From: Mercenaria mercenaria
Taxonomy: Eukaryota; Mollusca; Bivalvia; Venerida; Veneridae
NCBI RefSeq assembly: GCF_021730395.1
Contig: NC_069367.1
Coordinates: 15,374,501-15,438,500 of the forward strand
DNA length: 64,000 bases
Direction of reading: 5' to 3'
Shown here: in pieces, positions 11,352-23,500 of the stretch
Layout of the letters: each line of letters begins with the position of its first letter
Numbering within the stretch: the first letter of the stretch is position 1
Made by a program: the position numbers and the translations under genes
Notes under the pieces: generated by a model
Seen by the model: only the letters and a program-made list of their open reading frames with translations
Told to the model about the DNA's origin: nothing
The model's database searches: none

Positions 11352-12650
11352 CAAACAGTCCGGTATATGACCCTTTTCATTTTGATAACCTTTGACACGT
11401 CCTTGATTGCATCGAGCTAGATGTTTACTGCAGGAAGAATAATCTTACTTTATTTGACTTGAGGCAAAGATCTACATTAAGCGACTTTGTTGCAGTTACT
11501 TTGATTTCTGCCAGCGGTTTGATTTCACTTAAAACGTTGAAACTAAGATGGAGTTTGACAAACGCTGTGCGTTTTAATTCAGTGTTCAAACACGCTATAA
11601 ACAATAACAAGAATGAAATATTGACGTAAAATTGACATCCCGAATCTTTGTCAAATATTGTCATAATTAAGGCCCCGGAAAAAGAATGTGTTAGTTCTAA
11701 TTCTAACAAATTACAAAATAAAAACATTACTATATTTTTATATCATATTACGAAGCCACTAAAGTGACATCCGACACATTTATTTTAGATACTGCATTTG
11801 TTTTTATTTTATTTTGTAAAAGGAAAATGTTATTTCGTATTTACTTACGAAATAAATCAAAATAATGTAACATTTGTAATAAAAATGTTGAATATCACTT
11901 TAATGGCTCCGTTTGATATAGAAATGTTTCATGATTTCTTTTACAAATTTTTGAGCTGGACATGTTGTTGATATAATGTTCGCTTTTACGAACTTACTAT
12001 GTCTTCTAATACGTCCACTTTCCGGTCGATGAACTTGTTTACTTTTGTATGGCGAATGGGCTTGCTTTATGTTCTAAATTTGGTTCCTTCAAGGATACTT
12101 CGTGACGCATCTGTTTGTTCTATCAGTTATCTCATGAAAAACATCGTCAATCTGACCTGGTGTCTTTTATCTATCACAGCAAATAACTTCTTAATTTTTA
12201 GTGATTTATCAGTTCTGTATATTACGCAAATTAAAATTGTTAGTCGGAAAAGTGTATGCAATAAGTTGTGCGCCTTTTATTCTAAATGACATTAACTCTT
12301 TATCAGATTTTACTTACGCACAATACTATTTTTCATTGCATTAAGCATCAGTTTCAGTACAATTAAAGCAGTATTAGCTCTGCCCGGTTCACCCTGCTTT
12401 GTTTCTTTCCTTTTAGGTAGGATGGTAATTTTACGGCGAAAAGTTTAAGTCCGTGTCAGTATAAAGAGTCATTCTTCATTCTTCCGAAAAGTAAATGCCA
12501 TTTCCATGCCGGATTTAAGCATTTCCTTTAAATGCTTTCAGGTTTGTACCCAAACTGCTTAGTAAAATAAAAGTGGAAGTAGTGTATTTTCTAATGCTTA
12601 CTTTAAAAGCATACACGAGTTGTTTGTACAGCACATGTGTCCCAACTGTG
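11352..12650. other. Intergenic stretch with only weak open frames
   Basis: Upstream of the BRICHOS promoter. The open frame at 11999-12289 has no homology I recognise and no coherent splice context. Nothing else is supported. Confidence 0.3.
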
Positions 12651-12659
12651 TCCTGTCAA

Positions 12660-13345
12660 AGGCATCTAGGTAAGTCATTTTGTATATTGTGACCTTGATG
12701 ACCTTGATCAAAACCTGCAGTTGTAGTCATATAGACTACAGGTGATCATCCTATAATGTTCTAAGGCTATAGACCCAAGCATTTCCCAGTAATTAGCAAG
12801 AAACCGTTATTAATCTCAAGCTCATGTGATCTTGACCTTTTAGGAACAAACCAGAAACATATTGGGGTCATCTACATACTTCAGGTAATCATCCTATGAA
12901 GTTTGTCAAGCATAAGCCCCTTTAAGCGCCATCTATTGGTCGGTAACCGCTGTCGGTTTCTAGGTTATTGTACCCTTGACATTAGTTTTGACTTACTGGC
13001 TTATTAAATAGGTGTCATCTACTGACCAAAGGGAATCACCCTGTGTAGACTGACGGCACCAAGCCGTTAGGTTCTTTAATTTTTAAGCAAAATCAATTTT
13101 CACTGATTACAAACACTTATTTTATGATATTTGGCGATTTTGTATGCAAACAGGTCTTTAGAAATTGAGCGGAAAGTGTATCCAGTATCAAGGTTATTTA
13201 CCGGCCACAGGCAACCATCTTATGAAGTTTGAAAAATATAGGCCAAATCATTTGGAAAGTAAATGGTCTAGCGACTGAACAACCAACAGATTGACAGACG
13301 AGGATCATCACAATATACCCCCTTTACTTCGAAGCGCATAATAAA
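12660..13345. mobile_element. Old copy of a bivalve TIR repeat
   Basis: Repeats of TGACCTTGA-type words, CAATCATCCTATGAAGTTTG-like words (12886-12905, 13216-13235) and an end reading CAATATACCCCCTTTACTTCGAAG then CGCATAATAA. The element type at 54911-55404 also ends in a CTTCG...GCATAA motif. The left end is not clear. It is strongly decayed and has no coding capacity. Confidence 0.5.
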
Positions 13346-14600
13346 TGATAAAAGATTTGGTTTGATCGAGTCTAAGCCTGAAAAGTATCTAGGTCTCTAT
13401 TGCAGATCATATTTGTAATCAAATTTCGTAAATATCTTATCAGTTTTATTGTTCTTTTTGCAGATGTTAAGTAACGAAACCTTCACATGACATAGTAAAA
13501 GTTGCTGTTAAGGTTGTGGTATATCCATTCGTATAATCAGCAAAAAAGCCGACGTAGACAATTAAACGACAGAATTATGGCATACTCAACGTGTTTATGT
13601 ATCCATTTAATTAGGATAACTTATCATTATTTTGATTTTAACCTTGAAGCAATATATCTTTTAAACTCTGTCCGGAGTGTGATTTGTTATTAAGATTTAT
13701 TTATCATTCATAAAATATGCCCAAAACCTTGAAAAACATCCCATGTAATCATTGAAAGAGTTTGTCCCTGTTGTATTTTCCTAATGCGTACATTCATCAT
13801 TTATGTATATTAATCAATTTGTTCTGTGCTACCTGGAGAACGACTATTGCTAAAACTCGCTTTCGAAATAGTTTAACTCGGATATGCAGAGATTTGATCT
13901 TTGACAACAAAATAACAGCAAATAAATGTTAAAGTGGTGGAGCCGTTAATATAAAAAATACAGAGGGATTTTAAGTACTAGAAGTTCGACTTTTATGCCA
14001 AAACCCATTAAAAATTCGAGTAATATTCTCATGCAAAATAAAGCAATGGCCTCGGGAAATAATCAGGAATACCAGTATTCTTTCGACATTTTGATTCATT
14101 TTGACATGTGCTGATTAAGAAATAATTTATAGCAAAACAGTGCTTTCTCACTATTTATACACGATGGGCGGTTATACGTCGGGCGAAATTATTTCGGACG
14201 ACGTATTACCGCCCCCGAAGAAGAAATTACCATGACCACGAAACAGGTGAAAATGTCTTTGTTTTCTTATTCATAAGTAAGTAAAATTTTGAATTAAAGA
14301 GAATATAAAAGTATCGCGCAGTTTCAACAAAATTGGTGATATGGTATGCAAACTCCTTAAATACACCACAGAGATGTGTGATGACAAAAGAAACACTCTG
14401 GCAGAAGCAGTTCAAACCTTCAGCTGGTTAACTTAGCATCAGGTATAGAGCGCAGTTATTTTCACCTTATCTTCAAACAGTTAATACGTAGTAATTGAAC
14501 TAATCATTAATCATTTAATACTTTTTCGTTTTAATTTGTAACTTTAAGAATATTTAACAGCTCGTAAATAATTTGCTAATTTCTACTTCAATTTGCATTT
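13346..14600. other. Intergenic stretch upstream of the EF-hand gene
   Basis: No gene seen. Holds a near-perfect 49-bp palindrome at 14166-14214 (GGGCGGTTATACGTC ... GACGTATTACCGCCC). The 5' UTR or promoter of the EF-hand gene should be here, but I see no clear TATA box. Confidence 0.4.
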
Positions 14601-14612
14601 CAGCTTGAAAAG

Positions 14613-16761
14613 ATGTCATATCACATGGCGGCGCGTATTCTCATTTGCGGGTTTGTTTGATTTTAATATCATATAAAGAATATCAATAATAATAATATCG
14701 GAATCAATTTAGCTTAGTTTTAAATTTTGTTTTTATTCCAAAGGTTTCTTTAATATCTAAATTCATCACATATGAAACTGCTTATGCGAACAGCCTAACA
14801 TTCATAGCAAAAAAAGAATTAAGTGGGTCTCTTTTTAAATGTAAAGAAATAAGTGAATTAGGTTGACTGAGAAACTATGATTTATACACAACGTTTTCAA
14901 TTACTTACCACAGCATTTTGAGTATGCAAACTATTCTGACGTTGAGTCAAGACCCTTCGTATTCTCTGGATGAATTTAACAAACATCTGAATAGGGATTT
15001 TCATGACATGGATCAAGATAAAAATGGCACTGTTGAGCTTGTTGAAATGGAAAATCGCATACAGAGACAGGATTACAACAGTAAGACATTCTTGCTTTAA
15101 ATTAAACAAATTGTTTCCCCTATTGGTAACATCGTGTGCTGTAAAATACGTGTTTTCAATCATGTATGCAAATGGTTCCGCTTGACTTCCTCAATCGTGC
15201 TAGGGTCCTATCTATCCTATTTCTGGATGAATGTTTTCCACACTTAACAAAAGTTTGCACTTCATGACAGTGTGTATAACTATATTTAAGATTAATTAGT
15301 CAAGGACAGGTGAGTGTCTTTAGGGCTATCATGACCCTCCTTCGCCTTTTTGAAAATATATGACTATAACTTTGACCTGGAGAGATCTGAATGGAAACTG
15401 TATAAAACAAAGTGATACATATCAATAAGATAAATTGAAATCCTTTATAAGCATAGCTCCACTGAAGAGAATTTATTTTTGTAACATGTACTATTTACTA
15501 ATTTTATTACCAGGAAACATGACTTTTTCTCATTTTCTCTGTCAATGCAGTTTTGTTCGAATATAGATAATTTATAGTAATAGCTTTAATTTTAGCTTAT
15601 TTTTTGTCCGTGTCTTTGTATTTGAAAAACACCGTCTGCTGTTTGTTTCCACTTGAGGGTCAAGTATTTGGTGACTAACTTTGCAGTTTGGCTCTTGTTG
15701 CGTTCGCCTGTACTTAATGCTTCCGGAAATCTTCTCAAGGTTATTTTTCAATTTTGAAATTGTGTTAATGATAAAAAATATTCTAGCGAAAATATATTTT
15801 TAGAGGATGGATGTGTGTCTTTCAACGAGTTCATGAAGCTGCGTGTCGACGACTCGTTAAAATTTGTATGGGTAGTATTCAATCACTTTGATCACAACAA
15901 CGATGGCTGCCTAGAAATCCAGGATCAGATTGATGAATTTCATGAAATTGATGTCAACCGTAAGTTTTCTTTTTCATAGAATCAATATTTATTTGTTTAC
16001 AAAACAAACTAATTATTGATTTAAAATGTAAATAACTAGCAAGTTACGGCATATGGCAGACAGAATTCCGCAAGCTTTTTTCAAGTTATAACAGCTTGTT
16101 TGTTATGTGGATTCGTAGATGCATTATTTTATGGTTATAATACTTTCAGCGAAAGATGGTGCGGTAACTATCCCAGAGCTTGATGCATACTATGACAAGG
16201 TAAATTTACAACTATAATTGTAGAAATTTAAGTACTATCTCCTACCTTCAAAAGTATATTTGAGCCGAGCCATGAGAAAACCAACATAGTGGCTTTGCGA
16301 CCAGCATGGATCACGACCAGCCTGCGCATCCACGCAGTCTGGTCATGATACATGCTGTTCGCTAACGGTTTCTCTGACTGCAATAGGCTTTGAAAGCGAA
16401 CAGCATGGATCCTGACCAGACGGCGCGGATGCGCAGGCTGGTCTGGATCCATGCTGGTCGCAAAGCCACTATGTTGGTTTTCTCATGGCGCGGCTCATTT
16501 AAACTGAGACAAACAAACCATTTGCTATCGAATAAAAAGCTCGTAACACTTTTCAAATATACTATGTTTTAATGAAATTATACTAACAAAACTGATGTGA
16601 TTTCTTTATTATTAAACACTCTTTGAAATAACAAATCATGTATCTTTGATTTACATATCGCAATTTTGATTAACCAGTTCTTTTTACTGCATTTTTGACT
16701 GGCTAGTTTTTTTTTGTTTCAGCTTTTTCAAAAGATACTACCATCTCTTCTGCATCCATAA
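14613..16761 (+). CDS. Secreted EF-hand calcium-binding protein, 149 aa, five exons
   Basis: Exons 14613-14650, 14914-15080, 15804-15959, 16150-16199 and 16723-16761 join in consistent phases (2, 1, 1, 0) to 450 bases including TAA. The N-terminus MSYHMAARILICGILSMQ leads a hydrophobic stretch that fits a signal peptide. Loops: EF1 residues 46-57 (DQDKNGTVELVE), EF2 66-77 (DYNKDGCVSFNE, split by an intron), EF3 98-109 (DHNNDGCLEIQD, Asp instead of Glu at position 12) and EF4 118-130, one residue too long and probably weak. Loop starts are 20, 32 and 20 residues apart, not the usual ~36, so helices between paired loops are short. The C-terminus is LFQKILPSLLHP. Secreted EF-hand proteins of this size are common in molluscs, some in shell matrix (insoluble matrix shell protein 5 type); that role is a guess. 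The first exon rests on a weak donor (GTTTGT). Confidence 0.82.
16262..16496. mobile_element. 235-bp snap-back MITE, copy 1
   Basis: Starts GAGCC, ends GGCTC, and is flanked by the 4-bp direct repeat ATTT (16258-16261, 16497-16500). Arms of about 100 bases are near-complementary around a short loop, so RNA through it would form a long hairpin. It lies in the last intron of the EF-hand gene. Copy 2 at 60426-60660 has the same length. Confidence 0.9.
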
Positions 16762-16804
16762 ATTACTCTAGTTATTCAAATGTATGTATGATTATCTAAA
16801 ATTC

Positions 16805-16810
16805 AATAAA
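16805..16810 (+). terminator. Poly(A) signal AATAAA of the EF-hand gene
   Basis: AATAAA lies 44 bases after the TAA at 16759-16761, giving a very short 3' UTR. The tandem repeat that begins near 16845 starts just after the expected cleavage point. Confidence 0.7.
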
Positions 16811-16844
16811 TCTCTATGTTCTTTCTCTTTCTTGAGTTTCAATA

Positions 16845-17520
16845 TATAGAGGATATTACACGAGTGCCTTTTCATATTGAATTTATTGAACGAGTTGAAT
16901 AAAATAATAAAATGTGAGGCTCTGCCTAGCTTATTATCAATTTTATTCAACGAGTTTAATAAATTCAATGTGGAAGGTCACAAATGTAATATTCTTTTAT
17001 AACATGTTAGTTTTTTACTGTCAAAACATCAAAAAAACTTTTTTTACTATATAAACAAGTCAATATGACCAACGTCTCCTATTCTATAAATGACGTCGAC
17101 GTTAAAGCTTTATTACACTAGTGTATTATCATTTATATTTAATGGCTTTATTACACTCCCGCGGCGTCAGACATGTGATAAATAGAGGATATTACATGAG
17201 TGTCTTTCAGTATTGAATTTATTAAACGAGTTGAATAAAATAACAAAAATACGAGGCTCTGCCGAGAATTTTATCAGTTTTATTCAACGAGTTTAATAAA
17301 TTCAGTGTGGAAAGTCACAAATGTAATATTCTTTTTATCACATGTTAGCCTATCCTGTCGAAACATTAAAATTTCTACATTCTTTTTCTATATAAACAAG
17401 CCAATTTGACCAACGTCTCCTATAAATGACGTCGACGTCAAAGCTTTATTACACTTTAGTGTATTATCATTTTTATGTAATGGCTTTATTACACTCCCGC
17501 GACGTCAAACATGTGATAAC
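16845..17520. repeat. Two tandem copies of a ~336-bp repeat
   Basis: Copy A about 16845-17180 and copy B about 17181-17520. Both start ATAGAGGATATTACA, carry the inverted pair GAATTTATT...AACGAGTTGAATAAAAT and ATTTTATTCAACGAGTTTAATAAATTC, and end ATTACACTCCCGCG..CGTC..ACATGTGATAA. A related end fragment recurs at 59088-59127. No coding frame. Confidence 0.85.
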
Positions 17521-17921
17521 ATAATATCCTTTTCATTAACGTATACTTTATTTAAACCGAGAAGAGGACCACATAATTTGCAAACACAACCACTTTTTAC
17601 AACTGAACACTGCTCCGAATGCATAACACGCTGTTATTTTCAGTAGATTGTCGACGGTAGACGGATCGTAAAATCGACAATTGTACTGTGGTTCATTTGT
17701 TGTTGTATACTACAAATTTTGCATTTCCGTATACTACATACAGAATCGGATACAAATCATTTTTCAATGCTGAGTCTATCTCTTGAAAATGACTAAAATG
17801 TGTAATTAATTAGAACTAGGGTAACTAACAGAAAAGTGAAGATGTTCGTCCACAGCCCATATTTTAAGAAATTTTAAGGTTTTAATGTGTATCAATGCAA
17901 AGTCTTTTCCAGTGTTTATAA

Positions 17922-18181
17922 GGCCTATAAATCGTTTGTTTCCGGTATCCCGACCTACCCTAAACATTCGACTCGACACTAAATGTTTTTATGGCATTGG
18001 AGATTTTTTTCAAATTTTCAACAAAAGGTTGAAAAACTGCATTTATATGCTTTATAAATTGTCAGTGATGCTAGAAATCAACATACTGGTTTTTGCCACA
18101 AAAATAATCCCCCCACCCTCCAATAAAATACTGACCTACCTACCCTAATTAATGTTCCGGAAACAAATCTTTTTGTAGGCC
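17922..18181. mobile_element. Harbinger-like MITE, 260 bp
   Basis: Inverted ends GGCCTATAAA..TGTTTCCGG and CCGGAAACA..TTTGTAGGCC, with the 3-bp direct repeat TAA at 17919-17921 and 18182-18184. A TWA duplication is the PIF/Harbinger hallmark. No transposase. Confidence 0.65.
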
Positions 18182-18184
18182 TAA

Positions 18185-19369
18185 CTGTTTCGTCTTCGCA
18201 AAAACAGTTAATAGAGTAAAAGTAAACCATTCGACAGGAAAAGACAAGTTCTAAGAACTGCCACCACCCACCACCCTCACACTAAAACAGAAGTATGTGT
18301 ATGTATATACGAGTACAATATCAATAGGTCAACAAAGTAAAATATACAGACAACGCAGACGAAACAAAGAGGTAAAACAAAGGAACATAGTGGGAAATCG
18401 CCTTAAATGGTCAGTGATAAAAACACGACTTGGAACTTTACACCAATTAAGAATGGTAATAAAATTTCTCTTAACATGAAGCCATATCTCAAAATTAAAG
18501 GACAGTGTAAATAACAGCTATATCCGTCAGGCGAATCCCTAATAACACACGCGTTGGTAACTGAAAGCACAACATATAAAACACAAATATACTCGCGTAA
18601 ATTAATATAAAAAGTAAAACCTAATTAATCGTACATTGATGTACTCAATACCTTTGCTGAGGACAGAACAACAACAGAAGCACCATTCGGGGTCTGACGT
18701 AACAAGCATGACTGATGTGAAAAGGTGTATCAAGAGTCGTTTATAATGCTGCGTATATGTGCAGCGTGCATCTTTTAATGAAATAAACTATACAAATATG
18801 TACAAATTTATGATATCACATTCAAACTCATTGTTAAGAAAACTTCCATTCGTCATCTCAAATATTATTTGTAAACTGTAAATGTTGAACCAATCCCTTT
18901 GTTAATCCCTTTTCTAATCTAATGTCTGTCGCCATGTGCATATGGCCATTTTGTGTGTTGCTATTAAACACACATAAATTACGTGGAATATCTCTGCGAT
19001 ACTTTAGTTTTGGAAAAAGCGATTGGTGCATGATTCGATGTAATTAATGAATTATCATCTTAACCCTTACTCATTTGTCGAATTCCGGGTTTTTACTGAG
19101 ATATGAGAGATTGATATGGCCTGGTACATTTTCCCAATCGCTATCCTTTGTTTCAAATTATACATACACAATGTATTATTTTAATATGTTTTTTCTGGTT
19201 TGTATTTTTTGTTGTAAATATAGGCCAGTTGTTCATTATAAAATGTCTAATTCGTGCAGTATAATTTATTTTCATCACATGGTTCACTTTACCCATAATT
19301 GTATGGAATCCCGTCGCTAATTGATGATTTCAGTCATGAAGCATAATATTAGCAAAACAAAAAAAACAT
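18185..19369. other. Intergenic stretch, nothing recognised
   Basis: No coding-like exon, promoter or repeat that I can support; the open frames at 18297-18479 and 19075-19320 look random. Confidence 0.35.
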
Positions 19370-19560
19370 AAATGCAAAATGCAAAGAGCAAAGAGCAAAA
19401 TGCAAGAAACAAAACGCAAAAGCAAGCAACAAATAGCAAAACGCAAATAGCAAGAAAAAAAACAACAACAACAACAAAAAACATATCAAACCGGGAATCA
19501 TAGAAACAAAATGAAAAGAGCAAAAAGCAAGAAGCAAAACACAAAAATCAAATAGCAACA
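19370..19560. repeat. Purine-rich low-complexity tract
   Basis: Irregular repeats of GCAAAA, GCAAAGA and ACAACA words. The long minus-strand frames across it are low-complexity artefacts. Confidence 0.85.
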
Positions 19561-19984
19561 GAAATAAGATCTGGCTTGGCCAAGATGCTCGAAACTTTAA
19601 TCGACTATTAACCTAACCGGCGGTTAAATTTTGAGCATAAAACTGCTATTCTTGTCACCTTTCGTGATGTTCTGACAGGAGAGTAAACTTAAGTGAACAG
19701 ATAAATCCTCGCGCACATGTGCTGTTAAAACACCTTTTTATTTATGCGCATTCCGAGGCAAAGCGTAAATGTATTATGGCCCCTAAACGGATAGGTCTAA
19801 AGTAAGTGACATCTCAACGTGGTAAAACAATGGAGACATTCCCGTGCATTTCATGAAACTGTAATGATGTTGAGAGACAACATATTGATTTTACCCGTTT
19901 AATGCTAGAATAGCCTTTGTGCAAGTTCATTTCCCGTTATGACATCTTTAGAACTTGCGAAAATTGACAAGTGTCTGCTCTTTA

Positions 19985-20112
19985 TGTGATATCATTGTCA
20001 CTAAATATACAGACATGTATTAAGTGTTAACTATTTTAACCTATTTAACATAATAGGTTAAAATAGTTAACACTTAATACATGTCTGTATATTTAGTGAC
20101 AATGATATCACA
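19985..20112. repeat. Perfect inverted repeat with 61-bp arms
   Basis: Left arm 19985-20045 and right arm 20052-20112 are exact reverse complements around the 6-base loop TAACAT. I find no target duplication. See findings for what it might be. Confidence 0.95.
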
Positions 20113-20285
20113 ACATATATAAGTCGTAGTGTGTTTTGTTGTCAGTGTATAGTGTTACCTTGCCTTATGTTTATTATCCGTCGTAATGAGATGTACTAAT
20201 CTGTCAAAACAAGTGTTGGACGGACTGTGGAACGATATAAAACAGAGTATTTTTTACGATAAAATATTATACCAAATGCAACGGT

Positions 20286-20575
20286 ATCGATGTGTTTGTT
20301 TGTTTTGGGTTTAACAACGTTTTCAACAGTATTTTAGTTAGTTTTGAAACGGAGGGCAGTTAATCTAACAGTGTTCCCGGATTCTATACCAGTACAAATG
20401 TATTCTTCACAAGTAACTGCAAACTTCCCCACATGAATCAAAGGTGGAGGACGAATGATTTCAGACACAATATCTTTCATCAAATCGTCACGAAGAACAT
20501 ACACCTCGCCTGAGGATCGAACTCACGACCCCTCATCCGTAATTCTGAGCTCTCCTTGTATAGCTAGGGATAGGC
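20286..20575 (-). mobile_element. tRNA-headed SINE
   Basis: Read on the minus strand, the 5' end carries a tRNA-like region: box B AGTTCGATCC at 20514-20523 and a box A-like TAGCTATACAAGG at 20554-20566. The 3' end reads GTTAAACCCAAAACAAACAA. The body matches the repeat at 4155-4365. The architecture fits molluscan tRNA-derived SINEs of the V-SINE/RUDI kind; the family name is not certain. Confidence 0.7.
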
Positions 20576-23500
20576 TTTCAACAGTATCACATGAAGATGC
20601 CCATCACACATGCGTTTCCTGATTAAGCTTCTAGTATTAAAGGACGTTTTCCATGATATTTGCTTCGGCAGGACACCCGTAATGATTATCCTCCATACCT
20701 GTTTGATAATTCTGTATGCAAAGTCGATAGTCTCCGGTTTTACAGGAAAAAAAACTGTAATTCTTTGGCTATAATTACGTCCAGAGAAGTAAGAGTACTT
20801 TGATCGCACCGAAACAGTCGATTGTCATCACGTGCATTTACCTCGCAGAATAATCCTTTTCGAATGTTAGAGAACTGGTACGTTTTAATTTTATCTAAAG
20901 TGAGTGACAGAACTAACTGGAAGTCATTTCAGGAAAAGTTAGCTTGCTTGAAAAAGATGTTTAGAGTAATATGCGTGAACATAGATTCACTTAGAAGTGA
21001 CAGCTTCTTGTGTAGGAGTTAGGGTAATCCAATTTTGTTAGAAGCAGTATTCTAATATATCCCGCGATAAGTTTTTAAGTGACTTTTAGATAAAAATTGG
21101 AAGGGACAGGGACACGGTGCTTTTGCATAATTAAGGGATATGACTGTTGACAGTGGCACGCTTTTCTTTGCGACAGGTGTAAGATCTGGTGAACATATTT
21201 GCATATATTAAGTAGCCTAATATGTAAGTGCAGTGTGTGTTTCGGGTAAGCCTTTTACTATAAAATAAAATGTCTCTTTTTTGTTACCTGTTTAATTTCT
21301 TTTTAAACTCAAGTATAAAATAACCAGCACTGAAAATGTACCATATTATGTTCGGACTTGATTTTCTTCATACGTATAACAACTCTTGTAACTTGAAATT
21401 ATTTTCAGTATAAGATTCTTAGATTCTCTATTATCGTAATCAATAAAACGGTTTGTAAGGAAATACGGAATATTTACCAGCAGGCTTTTGCTATTTTAAC
21501 CTGAGGTACATATCGTCGTAATTGACTATAATTGTTCCAATAGTTATATAAAGTCATGTGGAGGGACTGAAAACTAATATTGTCGAGCTATGTCACATAG
21601 TATTTCGACCATGATGAAAAGAATTGAGCTTTCTCCTGCAATAAAATATAATCATCGTCCAATTTTAAGATCTTGAATTGCTGATTTAATGGTTTTAATT
21701 AGACTTTTATTTTAAGTTTTGTGGTCTATAATAAGAACCATTGAATAACGCTTACAAATACCTGAGGGGCACATCGTTCCAGAGCATTTTACTCAAAATT
21801 GAGTTTTTCCACGATTTAAGCATTCCAATGAGTGTTTTGGTTTTGCATGACATTGTTCCATTATTTATTGTAAGCTTAATAAAAAGCTGTGAAAAAGGTT
21901 CCTGTGTGAATGAGAATATGAGTGTTTAGTAATAACATATGTTCCCCTGCGTGATATTACTGATGACCCGAATAATATCAGATAAATTCATCGTGTTTCT
22001 TAAAGGTGGTCAATCATATTTTTAAATTATCATGTAATGGATTCGTTCTAAGCTTGACCATCTGATCATTTACACCTATTGATGCTCATTGGGCGCTTTA
22101 TGAATGACAGATGCTCACTGACGGTGATTTTAAAATATGATTTTTCTATCCCGGTTGCTCATCCAAGATGGAATTATGTAAGCAAAAATATAAATTTGAT
22201 AAACGTACTTTGCCTAAGGAATGGTAATGAATAAATCTAAGACTAATTGTATTATATTTGTTCATTATTTGCATTAACAACTCTATATTTAGTTGAAATG
22301 CATTGGAAATGCAAGTCTGAAAATTTATTATTACCTCCCTTGACCACATTTACAAAAAATATCTAATAACTTTATATAATTCGATAAATAATTCCTATCA
22401 ATATTTGTTAATGCTATAAACCGTTATCAGACACATCTATAAGACTTTTGATTTATGAACAATGAGTTTATCATGACCGCGCTAATGGTATTTATTTGTA
22501 ATACAGCTGGAGATAAAACAAGATTATAAAATATTTATACTAGTAAATCACTACAGCATCAAATAGCATGCATGAGTAGGATATTCGCTCTAATTACACG
22601 TTCCCTTGTTGGACTCTGTAAGGGGTTTGGGCTGCGAGCCACAGACCTAAATCATTCAAATATGGAATCTCAACTAAAAATAAACGACTGCATATTGAAA
22701 AAGACGCTGACAATACAGAAGGCTGATATCCTTTTTTATTGGCTATTCGTATCTAACATTTCATTGGCTAGATTTCTTTTAATTCAGTCAACTGATGAGA
22801 CTTTTAAAATGACAATCATCTCTCCTTCTGTTATAGAGAAAATACTCGACAGTTTACTTCCTGTACCGAAATGACTTGGAAACGACATTCCGTGTGAATT
22901 TGAAATTTATCCAATCACAAGTTTTACCTCTTTTGAGAGAGTTTTGAACATTTATGCGGTAGATTTGTAAGCGTGCAATAACTAGAAAATGTGAATTACT
23001 GTCAAGACAAATTAAATGAACCAAAGATAGCTAACTAGGCTCTTGTAATGCAAATAATGATAGATTTTTATGCTTAAATACGTTAGACCTAGCAACATAT
23101 TCAAGGCATTCCCAAGACACAGACAAGATCAGACCATGCAATATAAGGACTTGTCACATTTGAAATGGATAGGGAGCATAATTCAACGCACTGCAAGAAA
23201 AACAATGATGTAAGATTCACTCGCACAATTTTTAACACTTCTCTGTCTAACAGTGCTATTTCACATACTCGGACAAATTTAAATATCTCGTCTATTTATC
23301 TTGTACAAACGTCACAAAGCCATAAATTACCAAGAGAAATATCAATCACTATTGTTGCGTTTCCACCGGTATCGGGGTGCAGAATATGATATAATGGCTT
23401 TGGAACTTGCTTTTTATTTAAGACCAACAGTTTGAAAAAATATGATTTTGCATTAATCTTTTCAATTCAGTGAAATAGGCCGTTGATTGCCTAACTTACT

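Noticed and set aside
11999-12289. 96-codon plus-strand open frame
   Set aside because: No recognisable domain, no splice context; the opposite strand is also partly open, as expected by chance in this composition.
20711-20745. Minus-strand piece ETIDFAYRIIKQ as a serpin helix A exon
   Set aside because: Too short, acceptor unclear, and no partner exons nearby.
22572-22874. 100-codon plus-strand open frame
   Set aside because: Starts at an ATG but has no domain, no signal peptide and no poly(A) signal or splice evidence; chance frame is likely.
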